From an uncultured Lachnospiraceae bacterium (GTDB lineage Bacteria; Bacillota; Clostridia; Lachnospirales; Lachnospiraceae), in the NCBI GenBank assembly GCA_947564735.1, contig CANOEC010000001.1:246813-310812 (forward strand): DNA of 64,000 bases. The letters run 5' to 3'. Below the pieces are notes generated by a model. It saw only the letters and a list, made by a program, of their open reading frames with translations. It had not been told where the DNA came from and ran no database searches. Position 1 is the first letter of the stretch. Each line of letters begins with the position of its first letter. This document shows, in pieces, positions 9,390-17,495 of this stretch. Position numbers and translations under genes: made by a program.

Positions 9390-10910
9390 ATGAAAAAATA
9401 TTCGGAATTTATAATAAAAGACAAAAAAGGCACTCTGATGCTGGATGGTAAACCATATCTTATTTTAGGCGGCGAGGCGTGTAATTCCAGCCCGTCGAGT
9501 CTTGCTTATATGGAAGAAAATGTTTTGCCACATATCCGGCATCTGCATTTAAATACGCTGCTTGTCCCGGTTTCGTGGGAACTATTGGAGCCGGAACCGG
9601 ATACTTTTGATTTTACGCTGCCCGATGGACTAATCCAACAGGCGGAAACAGAGGGCATTAAGCTGATATTTCTATGGTTTGGATTATGGAAGAATGGTGA
9701 GAGCACTTATGTGCCCCATTGGGTCAAGGAGAATCCGGAAACATATTTTTATATGCAGACCAGATACGGAAAACATGTGAATGCTGTTTCTCCTCTATGT
9801 GATGCTGCAGTCAGAAGGGATGCGGCAGCTTTTACGGCATTGATGGAGCATTTACGGGAATTTGACCAGAATCGAACGGTGATTATGATTCAAGTGGAAA
9901 ATGAGATGGGGCTGTTGGAGGATAGCCGGGATTATAGTCCTTTGGCAGAAAAATGCTACGCTTCTGAGATTCCCGCCGGGATAGCAGAGCTTTACCATAC
10001 AAGCGGAACATGGAAGCAGGCTTTTGGGGAAGAGGCAGCAGAACTGTTTATGACATATTGGTATGCAAAAGCGACGGAATCTATTGCGTCGGCAGGAAAG
10101 GCGGTTTATCCGCTTTCTATGTATGCCAATGCATGGCTGGAACAATATCCGGTCGGTTATCCGAGCGGAGGACCTACCGCAAGGCGCTTGGATATCTGGA
10201 AAGCATTTGCTCCCTCGCTGGCTTTTCTTTCCCCGGATATCTATCTGCCGGATTTTGAGGCAGTCTGCAGAGAGTATACAGACTGTGGCAATCAGCTTTT
10301 TATACCGGAGGCAAGACCCTCTATGGATTCTGCATCGAATGTATTTGCAGCCTTCGGACAATACGGAGCCTTGGGATTTTCGCCATTTGCGATTGAGGAA
10401 GTGGGCAAAGAAGGGACTCCGCCAGATAAGGAAGCTTTGGCAAAACTTAGTATCATGGAGGATGCTTTCAACCATTATAGGGCGGGAGAATATTTGGCAA
10501 AAAGCTATAAGCTGCTTAGCGGCATGACGGGCATAGTAGAGAAATACCGCTGTACGGAGCATATGAAGGGATTTACACAGTTTGCAAATGAAGGAACGAT
10601 TGTGCGGTTTCGCCAGTATGATTTTAAAGTATTTTATGAGGATGGCGGTGTAGAATCACCGAAAGGCGGAGGACTCATGATTGAACTTGGCAATGATGAA
10701 TTTCTGGTGTGCGGGCTGAATATCCGTATAGAACCTTGCCCGAAAAGCGACGACAGAAGCTATGTAAAGATTGCTTCTATCACGGAAGGGCATTATGAGA
10801 ACGATATCTGGCATCCCGGAAGACGATTGAATGGAGATGAATTTTCTATTCGGATTAAGAAAGAGCCGACAGCGCTTTTGTGTAAATTAATAAGAATAGC
10901 GGCAGGATAA
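9390..10910 (+). CDS. GH35-like (DUF5597-type) beta-galactosidase family protein
   Basis: A 506-residue cytoplasmic clan GH-A enzyme. Conserved acids are visible in the right places: E172 in QVENEMG as acid/base and E307 in FIPEARP as nucleophile. The beta-strand 1 region has LGGEACNSS and the LLVPVSWELLEP pattern typical of GH35/GH42-like barrels. The C-terminal 150 residues form a smaller beta domain, as in DUF5597 proteins. Family members are annotated as beta-galactosidases, but few have been tested, and the specificity here is open. It is the last gene of the GH78 operon, 7 bases behind the permuted GH3. Operator B begins only 7 bases after its stop codon, and I see no terminator between. 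Confidence 0.8.
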   Translation: MKKYSEFIIKDKKGTLMLDGKPYLILGGEACNSSPSSLAYMEENVLPHIRHLHLNTLLVPVSWELLEPEPDTFDFTLPDGLIQQAETEGIKLIFLWFGLWKNGESTYVPHWVKENPETYFYMQTRYGKHVNAVSPLCDAAVRRDAAAFTALMEHLREFDQNRTVIMIQVENEMGLLEDSRDYSPLAEKCYASEIPAGIAELYHTSGTWKQAFGEEAAELFMTYWYAKATESIASAGKAVYPLSMYANAWLEQYPVGYPSGGPTARRLDIWKAFAPSLAFLSPDIYLPDFEAVCREYTDCGNQLFIPEARPSMDSASNVFAAFGQYGALGFSPFAIEEVGKEGTPPDKEALAKLSIMEDAFNHYRAGEYLAKSYKLLSGMTGIVEKYRCTEHMKGFTQFANEGTIVRFRQYDFKVFYEDGGVESPKGGGLMIELGNDEFLVCGLNIRIEPCPKSDDRSYVKIASITEGHYENDIWHPGRRLNGDEFSIRIKKEPTALLCKLIRIAAG

Positions 10911-10916
10911 AACCAT

Positions 10917-10972
10917 AATTTATAATATTATACAATATTTTGCAATACGGCATGGAAGAGTCTTGATATAAT
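10917..10972 (+). promoter_or_regulatory. operator site B and promoter of the phosphorylase gene
   Basis: Site 10917-10947 matches site C at 27 of 31 positions, ungapped. Its three 10-bp units start at 10920, 10930 and 10940 and end in TTGCAATA. A perfect -10 box TATAAT at 10967-10972 lies 27 bases after the start of the third unit, exactly as at sites A and C. The extra flank CCATAA before the site is also shared with C. Confidence 0.78.
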
Positions 10973-11087
10973 TTAGTAACAGTTCAATCGGGCAGAAAGG
11001 ACTGTTACTAAATTTTTGCACAATTTTAGGAAGCAACAGCAAACAAACAGATGCTAAAAAGAGTCATTGTTGAGAAAGGGTGCCGAT

Positions 11088-13394
11088 ATGTCAAAGAAAA
11101 TCCATGAATTTATAAATGATGGAAACTCCTGTGTGATTAAAGATTCCAAGCCGCCAAGATACTGGTATAACTATCTTTGGAATGAGAACGGTTTTCTAGC
11201 GCAGGTTTCCCAGATTGGGCACGGAAGAAGCTACTATCTGAACGAGAAAGCGGATATGTGCATGATCAATAACAATGATGCAAGATATCTTTATTTTCGT
11301 GATGAAGAAGATATGTCCTGCTGGAATATTGGCGAGGGACCTTTGAATGAATCAGTGGAAAATTACAGATGCGAGCACAGCATTGCTTATTCCGAGTTAA
11401 GCTCGGACAGGGCGGGAATCCATGCATCTTTAAAACTTTTTGTTCCTCAGGACGGATATAATGAAGTGTGGAAGCTGACAATTAGGAACGATAGTGACAG
11501 AGAAAGGCGACTGAGTATATTTTCGGCGGTTACTTTTGAGCTGGAAGGATTCCAATATCCCCGGTATTATGAAATGTACCGCTGCCTTGAGACATTTTAT
11601 GATGAAAAGCTGAATGGAATTTACTGTCAGTCTTCCCATCCGTTTGCGCCGCATAAGAGGTATAACGGTTATCTGGCATGTTCGGAAAAGGTGTATGCTT
11701 ACGATGGGGATATGGCGAAATTCTGTGGAGCGGCTAGTGCTATTACGCGATTGGACGCCAGCGCCTTTGCCCTGTTCCAGAGACCGGATGTGGTTGTGAA
11801 AGGAATGGATTGCACGAACTCTCTGTCCGCACTTTTGATTGTTGGAGGGGCATTGCAGAACAAAATCGTTCTAGCGCCGGGTGAAGAGAAAGTAATCAGT
11901 TATGTTTTTGGCGTGAGCGAGTCCTTAGAGGAGGCAAGAGAAGTCTCCGCAAAGTATGCGGATGCGAAAACGCTGGAGAAGGAGTTTAAGCGGACGGTAG
12001 AGTATAACCACGACAAATACAGTTCCTTAAGCGTTCATACGCCGGATGAAAAAATAAACAATGTCATGAATAACTGGGTCAGAAAGCAGATTGACTGTTG
12101 TATTGTTGGGAAAAAAGGTGTGCGGGATAACTTACAGATTGCCGTTGCGCTGTTAAATTACAGGCAGCAGAAGGCAAAGGAGGAGATTATCGAATGTCTG
12201 CGCCATCAGTTTTGCGACGGGCATACGGTACTCACATGGTATCCCTACGATGATACCAGATATTCTGACCAGCCCTTCTGGATTATCTGGGCAGTCTGTG
12301 AACTGATTAAGGAGACAGGGGATTATACGTTGCTTGAGCAGGTAATCGAATATCAGGACGGCGGGGAAGACACAATGCTTGCACATGTGAAGGCGGCTGT
12401 GAACAGGCTGATTGCTGATAAAGGGAAAAACGGACTGGTAAAAATCTATTTTGCAGACTGGAACGATGCCTTGAACATTACCACAGACCCGGAGGCAGAG
12501 TCTGTCATGCTCTCCCATCAATTCTGCCTTGCCTTAAGAGAATTGAGTGTGTTAATGAGAAAAATTGGAGATGAGGATTACGCCGCTTTTCTTGACAGGG
12601 AATATGAAACGTTAAGGGAAAGCATCAACGATAAGGCGTGGGATGGCGAATGGTATATGCGCGCGTTAAGTGATGTCGAGAATATCGGCTCCAAAGACAG
12701 CACTGGCAGTAAAATATACTTAAATGCACAGACATGGGCAGTTCTTGCCGGAGTGCCTGATGAAGAAAAACTTCCAAAGGTAATTGAGGCGATTGACTCC
12801 ATGGAACATGACTTCGGCTATCCTTTGAATATGCCGCCCTATACGGAATATTCGCCCAATGTGGGACGTATGGCGGGGATGCTTCCGGGATTATTTGAAA
12901 ACGGCGGTGTCTACTGCCATGCCACAAGTTTTAAGATTTTGATGGACTGTGAGATTGGCAGAGGGGATGAGGCTGTCAGGACACTTAAAAAAATCATGCC
13001 GGACAGTGATTTAAATCCGTCCACTAATTCCGGGGCGGAACCCTATGTGTTTACAAATTGTTATTCGGCACATCCGAAATATTACGGCAAATCTTACCAG
13101 TCGTGGACGACCGGTACATCCGCGTGGGCGATGCGGGGATTATGTGAAGGGATGCTTGGAGTAAAGAGAGATTACGACGGATTAAAGATTGCGCCCTGTT
13201 TTCCGTCACATTGGGATAAAGCGGAAATGACGAGAGAGTTTCGGGGAGCAAAATATCATATTACCATAGAAAATCCGCAGTATCTGGCAAATGCGGCAGC
13301 AGTCATTTGGGTTGACGGCAGAAAACTGGATGGAAATGTTGTTCCGGCTTTTGGGGACGGGAATATGCATGAGATAGGGGTTCTGTTAGTTTAA
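11088..13394 (+). CDS. GH94-like glycoside phosphorylase
   Basis: A 768-residue cytoplasmic protein of the cellobiose phosphorylase group. These enzymes cleave beta-glucosidic disaccharides with phosphate to give a sugar 1-phosphate, which saves ATP. The N-terminal third is the beta-sandwich domain, followed by an (alpha/alpha)6 barrel with the signature FADWNDALN; D457 and D460 are the acidic pair and D460 is the likely general acid. Further family marks are NGGVYCHATSFKI and SWTTGTSAWAMRG, then a C-terminal KIAPCFPSHW segment. Substrate class (cellobiose, laminaribiose, chitobiose or other) cannot be read from this. The ATG at 11088 follows GAGAAAGGG; the in-frame TTG at 11067 is less likely. 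It has its own operator/promoter B and lies tail to tail with the AraC remnant. Confidence 0.85.
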   Translation: MSKKIHEFINDGNSCVIKDSKPPRYWYNYLWNENGFLAQVSQIGHGRSYYLNEKADMCMINNNDARYLYFRDEEDMSCWNIGEGPLNESVENYRCEHSIAYSELSSDRAGIHASLKLFVPQDGYNEVWKLTIRNDSDRERRLSIFSAVTFELEGFQYPRYYEMYRCLETFYDEKLNGIYCQSSHPFAPHKRYNGYLACSEKVYAYDGDMAKFCGAASAITRLDASAFALFQRPDVVVKGMDCTNSLSALLIVGGALQNKIVLAPGEEKVISYVFGVSESLEEAREVSAKYADAKTLEKEFKRTVEYNHDKYSSLSVHTPDEKINNVMNNWVRKQIDCCIVGKKGVRDNLQIAVALLNYRQQKAKEEIIECLRHQFCDGHTVLTWYPYDDTRYSDQPFWIIWAVCELIKETGDYTLLEQVIEYQDGGEDTMLAHVKAAVNRLIADKGKNGLVKIYFADWNDALNITTDPEAESVMLSHQFCLALRELSVLMRKIGDEDYAAFLDREYETLRESINDKAWDGEWYMRALSDVENIGSKDSTGSKIYLNAQTWAVLAGVPDEEKLPKVIEAIDSMEHDFGYPLNMPPYTEYSPNVGRMAGMLPGLFENGGVYCHATSFKILMDCEIGRGDEAVRTLKKIMPDSDLNPSTNSGAEPYVFTNCYSAHPKYYGKSYQSWTTGTSAWAMRGLCEGMLGVKRDYDGLKIAPCFPSHWDKAEMTREFRGAKYHITIENPQYLANAAAVIWVDGRKLDGNVVPAFGDGNMHEIGVLLV

Positions 13395-13436
13395 GACTTC
13401 ACTGAATAGCATGAACAGCAGCATTCTTTACGAATG

Positions 13437-14636
13437 CTACTGATTCTGTTTTCTGTATTGCAAAGGAGTAATATGATATTGCTTTTTGAACACTTGCTGG
13501 AAATAGGACTGATTGCTAAAACAGAGATAATTGCTGATTTCCGCCAGACTTTTATCGGTATAGGTCAAAAGGCTCTTTGCTTCTTCCAGCTTACAGCGCA
13601 TGATAAAGGCGCCCATATTGATACCTAATTCGTTTTTAAAATGCCGCAGAGTATAGAAAAAACTTACCAGCTGATTGATTTATATATTCAGGAATGCGAA
13701 CAGCTTCAGACAATCGAAGCCGTGAAGGAACTACAGTATTCCATGCTGATTGATTTCTGTGGAAACACCTTCCGGGATATGGGTCTCGGCTGTCCGTCCA
13801 CAGAAATCAATCAGCATGGAATACTGTAGTTCCTTCACGGCTTCGATTGTCTGAAGCTGTTCGCATTCCTGAATATATAAATCAATCAGCTGGTAAGTTT
13901 TTTCTACATCAACGCCGCCGGGGATGGCGCCCAGCATACCGGTTTTCACGACTGTTATGATAAATAGGTTTTTCGCCTGTCTGAGCGGCGTATTTGCCAA
14001 TTTTCCCTCTGTAAGAGTCGAAGAGGAGGCAGCGAGAAAATCCTCTAGGTTTTTAATGTTTCCGCTCTGGATATGACTCCAGAGCTGCTTTTCAAAATGG
14101 TAGGTATTATGGAGAAGATTGTTTTCCATATTAGCTGCTATTTTTTGTGCCTGTTGTTTCTTCAATTCCTGTACATCTTGTTCCGGGTGCTTGAACAACG
14201 CGGAAGTATCCATTACTTTACCGTTCAGACTCATATGGAGCAGGGCAAGATGATTTGAAAATTGCTGATGGCTTAAAATGGGAATGGAGCAGAGGAGTTC
14301 TGCAACTGCTTCCCGATATTCTGCAGGAATAGCGTTTTCCCGTATATATTCATGTATAAGGGCATCCGATACAGGAACGCTGAAAGACGGACCAATAATT
14401 ACATAGTAATCCGTTCCTTCTATATGGACACATCCGTATTCAAGGTCCGGTGAATAACGGCAGAAGCAGGGATTTTGTTCCGTCGGGGAAAGAGTCCAGA
14501 AGACCTGATAGGTTTTTTCCGGCTGATAGGTAAGAAGAGTGCTGATTGTGGAATAGACCGGTTTGTTGTTTTCCATCAGGTCGATTGGCATATTGGTAAC
14601 GGCAAAATAATTTTTACAGAAATTAATATAGTCCAT
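13437..14636 (-). pseudogene. AraC-family transcriptional regulator, interrupted by a foldback duplication
   Basis: On the minus strand an intact frame (14636 to 13731, 301 residues) encodes an N-terminal sensor domain and linker, but it stops before the DNA-binding domain. The end of that domain is still present at 13650-13437 in the same orientation: TLRHFKNELGINMGAF, then EISNYLCFSNQSYF and TPLQYRKQNQ before a TAG at 13439-13437. Between them the expected first helix-turn-helix (about 40 residues) is replaced by an inverted copy of the preceding 110 bases, which brings a stop after nine foreign residues (TEINQHGIL). So the gene as read cannot make a complete AraC protein. It is divergent from the GH-A gene at 14930 and sits amid the three 31-bp operators, so it is the obvious candidate for their regulator. 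Confidence 0.85.
13654..13906. repeat. perfect 110-bp inverted repeat with 33-bp spacer
   Basis: Bases 13654-13763 are the exact reverse complement of 13797-13906; the spacer is 13764-13796. The right arm is the native coding sequence of the AraC gene (residues EKTYQLIDLYIQEC through LIDFCG on the minus strand) and the spacer is its natural continuation (RTAETHIPEGV). The left arm is therefore the copied one. The absence of any mismatch means a very recent event or an assembly foldback. Confidence 0.95.
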
Positions 14637-14741
14637 GGATTTATCGTTCCTTTCCGGAGAAGAGAGTCACAGAATTGCGAATGTATTGCTTATGATTATA
14701 AGAAATAGTGTATTCGGAAAATATAGAAAAAGCAAGACCAT

Positions 14742-14797
14742 AATTTATAATATTTTGCAATATATTGAAATAAATATAAATTTTTTCATGCTATACT
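14742..14797 (+). promoter_or_regulatory. operator site C and promoter of the GH-A/GPH operon
   Basis: Site 14742-14772 holds three 10-bp units starting at 14745, 14755 and 14765 (TTATAATATT, TTGCAATATA, TTGAAATA). The -10 box TATACT at 14792-14797 lies 27 bases after the start of the third unit. The site lies in the 293-bp gap between the divergent AraC remnant and the GH-A gene, so it could also serve autoregulation. Nothing else is evident in the gap 14637-14929 apart from the ribosome site GGAGAAAGG before 14930. Confidence 0.78.
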
Positions 14798-14929
14798 TCA
14801 ACCAACACATTGATAAATGCGAAACAAAGGGCAAGGCTGAATAGATTCCGTGTTAGGCAGTCATTTAACAAGCGGAGTAAGTTTTGCTGAAATATATGAT
14901 GATTTGAAAAGGAAAAAAGGAGAAAGGTT

Positions 14930-17368
14930 ATGAAACAAAGGATTCGGATTCACAAAGCTGAGGCAAATAAGGGCGTTCTTGATTTTTCCTATCTGTTGGA
15001 TGCACCTGCCGGGAAACATGGTTTTGTCAGGGCGTCTAAGGGGCACTTCTATTTTGAAGACGGTGTACGTGCACGTTTTCTGGGCTTTAATGTGGCGGCG
15101 CGTTCCAATACGCCCGACCATGAAACTGCGGAAAAAATAGCGGAGAGGTTTGCGAGCTTGGGAGTCAATGTTATTCGGCTTCATGCCGCTGATGCGCCAA
15201 TCCGGGATAAACCGCGCACATGGGCAAGCTGCAGGGAGACGCCCCTGTTAGATTATGAAAGCGGCAGTTCGCGTCACTTTACCAAAGAGGGATTAGACTG
15301 CTTTGACTATTTTTTTGCCAAATTGAAAGAGAAAGGGATTTATATACATATAGATTTGTTGGTAGCACGTGCGTTTCAGGACGGAGATAATCCGGATTAT
15401 CCCGGTGAAATTCCGGTGGGCGCCAAGTGTTATCCTACAATGAATGAGAGACTCATTGAACTGGAGCAGGAGTATGCGCGGAATCTTCTTTGCCATGTGA
15501 ATCCGTATACCGGTCTGGCAATCATTGACGACCCTGCAGTTATGACGATTCAGCTGACTAATGAGGAGTCTTTTATCAAAGGTACCGGCGATACCAATGA
15601 TATTCCACATCTTCAGCCGTACCGCGATGAGAGGCAGGCGCGTTTCAATTATTTTCTGCTGACGAAATACCACACCAGAGAGCGCCTGAAGGAAGCATGG
15701 ACGTATGAGGGCGTCTGTGCATTGGGAGACGAGGAAGATCCGGCGACAAATACGGTGGCGGTGGTACAAGGTGATTTTGTACAGCCGGTAAATGACCCGA
15801 TGGGTGCGTGGGATGGTCCGGTCAGCCCTGCCCGGTATGCCGATTACATGGAGTTTGGCATTCAGATGAATCGGAAGTATTATCAGCGGATGAAGGATTT
15901 TGTCCATTCACTGGGATGTAAGGTTCCCATCGTATGTTCCAACCTTTTGGGCGGGGCTGCAGACGTCTACGGACATTCGGACGGCGACTTGATGGAGAAC
16001 AACAGCTACTTCAATCATCCGGTTCCGCCTTTTCAGGACGAACATGTATTTACTGCAGCGGGACCAAGTGAATACGTATCTACCAATCCTCTGACCCTTC
16101 AGAGAGGGCTGGGTTCTCTTGCCACGAATATGCAGACGCTGGGCGGGACTGCCGTCATACAGGGAAAACCCTATATGTTCAGCGAATGGAATGATTATGG
16201 TCTGCATCCCTTCCGTTCCACCACATTCGTTCACACAGTAGCCTATGCCTGCTTAAATGACTGGGATGGACTGATTCTCTATAACCACCATACTTCTGAG
16301 AAGCTTGATGACCAGCCAGCGGATGAAATCTTAAATGTATTTGACTGTTACAACGACCCGGCAGTGATTTGCCAGTGGGGATTTATGGCTTCGGTATTTT
16401 ACAAGGGATTGGTGAAGGTTTCTTCCCATAGGGCGGATATTGTCTTTACCCAGAATGATTTGCGGACTCTGTCGAAATGGCATGCGATGCCGAACTGTTT
16501 TCTGCCGTATGTCATGAACATGCGTAATGTTTTCTTAGATGGCGGCGACAACTATCAGTCAGACGCGGATGTGGCTGTGAATGCCGGATTCTTAAATGGC
16601 GCGGATTTGCGGGATGCAAATCATAGCGTGTATTATGCTTGGTCGCCTTATCGGGACGCCTATAGACGTGCGAAGGATGAAATAAGACTTATCGAAGCAG
16701 CAAAGAATACCGACGAAAAGGAGCCGGGGATCCACCTTGGAAAACAGTCATTGGTCTTTGACGATATCAATGCAGTTTCGGGTACCGGTGATTATCAGAA
16801 GTTTGCCGCTGTCATGGATGCAGCACTAAAGGAGTGGGGTATTCTGCCGAAGGATACCGGATATGTGGATGGCAAGCTGATTTCGGACACAGGAGAGCTT
16901 GTTTTTGATCCGGATCACGCGAGATTTACGATTAAATCTGCCGGATGTGGTTATTTCAGCGGCGCGCCGGAGGATAGGATTGTCTTATCCGACACTATCA
17001 GCGCAGTATCAAAAAATGAACGGATATCCATTTCCCTGCTGCCGGTGGGACAGGATAGTCTGGAGGGTGCAAAGGAATATGTGATTACCGCAATGGGCAG
17101 TACCGGTATGGATGAAACAACCTACGAGCCGGGTCCGGAGCTATTTCCGGGGTTTTCTTTAAAAGTCATGACTTTGAAAGGCAAGCTCTATGCGGACACA
17201 CTGGAAGGAAGCTTGTCCGTAAAAGCCGGGGCGGCTAAGCTGGAACTGCTAAGTCCCGTGGGAGAGGTTCTTGCAACGCTTGAAGGTGTAAAGACGGCGG
17301 ACGGTGTGAGATTTGATTTGGACGGAGGCATTCCCAGTGTGCAGTATAGGCTGGTGATTCAGGGGTGA
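14930..17368 (+). CDS. clan GH-A glycoside hydrolase, family not assigned
   Basis: An 812-residue cytoplasmic protein with a (beta/alpha)8 barrel of clan GH-A. The opening ARFLGFNVAARSNTP and LGVNVIRLHAAD patterns resemble GH5-like barrels. E212 follows N211 in LTNEES, the usual acid/base position, and E419 in FSEWND is the likely nucleophile. The C-terminal 250 residues are beta-rich and probably an ancillary domain. I do not recognise a characterised subfamily. The barrel-plus-beta-domain layout is found in many uncharacterised gut Firmicutes proteins. The ATG at 14930 follows GGAGAAAGG. With the GPH symporter 127 bases downstream it forms the third unit of the operator-defined regulon. Confidence 0.75.
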   Translation: MKQRIRIHKAEANKGVLDFSYLLDAPAGKHGFVRASKGHFYFEDGVRARFLGFNVAARSNTPDHETAEKIAERFASLGVNVIRLHAADAPIRDKPRTWASCRETPLLDYESGSSRHFTKEGLDCFDYFFAKLKEKGIYIHIDLLVARAFQDGDNPDYPGEIPVGAKCYPTMNERLIELEQEYARNLLCHVNPYTGLAIIDDPAVMTIQLTNEESFIKGTGDTNDIPHLQPYRDERQARFNYFLLTKYHTRERLKEAWTYEGVCALGDEEDPATNTVAVVQGDFVQPVNDPMGAWDGPVSPARYADYMEFGIQMNRKYYQRMKDFVHSLGCKVPIVCSNLLGGAADVYGHSDGDLMENNSYFNHPVPPFQDEHVFTAAGPSEYVSTNPLTLQRGLGSLATNMQTLGGTAVIQGKPYMFSEWNDYGLHPFRSTTFVHTVAYACLNDWDGLILYNHHTSEKLDDQPADEILNVFDCYNDPAVICQWGFMASVFYKGLVKVSSHRADIVFTQNDLRTLSKWHAMPNCFLPYVMNMRNVFLDGGDNYQSDADVAVNAGFLNGADLRDANHSVYYAWSPYRDAYRRAKDEIRLIEAAKNTDEKEPGIHLGKQSLVFDDINAVSGTGDYQKFAAVMDAALKEWGILPKDTGYVDGKLISDTGELVFDPDHARFTIKSAGCGYFSGAPEDRIVLSDTISAVSKNERISISLLPVGQDSLEGAKEYVITAMGSTGMDETTYEPGPELFPGFSLKVMTLKGKLYADTLEGSLSVKAGAAKLELLSPVGEVLATLEGVKTADGVRFDLDGGIPSVQYRLVIQG

Positions 17369-17495
17369 AATAATCTACAGTGAATGTATACACGCCTTTA
17401 CAAAAAGAAGAATTGCTGTTGTGAATGATAACCGTTTTGGATTAATAGAAGGAAACGGTTATGATATAAATGAAGAAGGTAGGAGGAATAAGTTT

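Noticed and set aside
13420-13438. AGCATTC/GAATGCT hairpin between the phosphorylase and the AraC remnant
   Set aside because: A 7-bp stem with no T-run on either strand; too weak to call a terminator.
13641-13829. Plus-strand frame that reads EKTYQLIDLYIQ like the AraC protein
   Set aside because: It exists only because the inverted copy of the AraC coding segment reads on the plus strand; it is not a gene.
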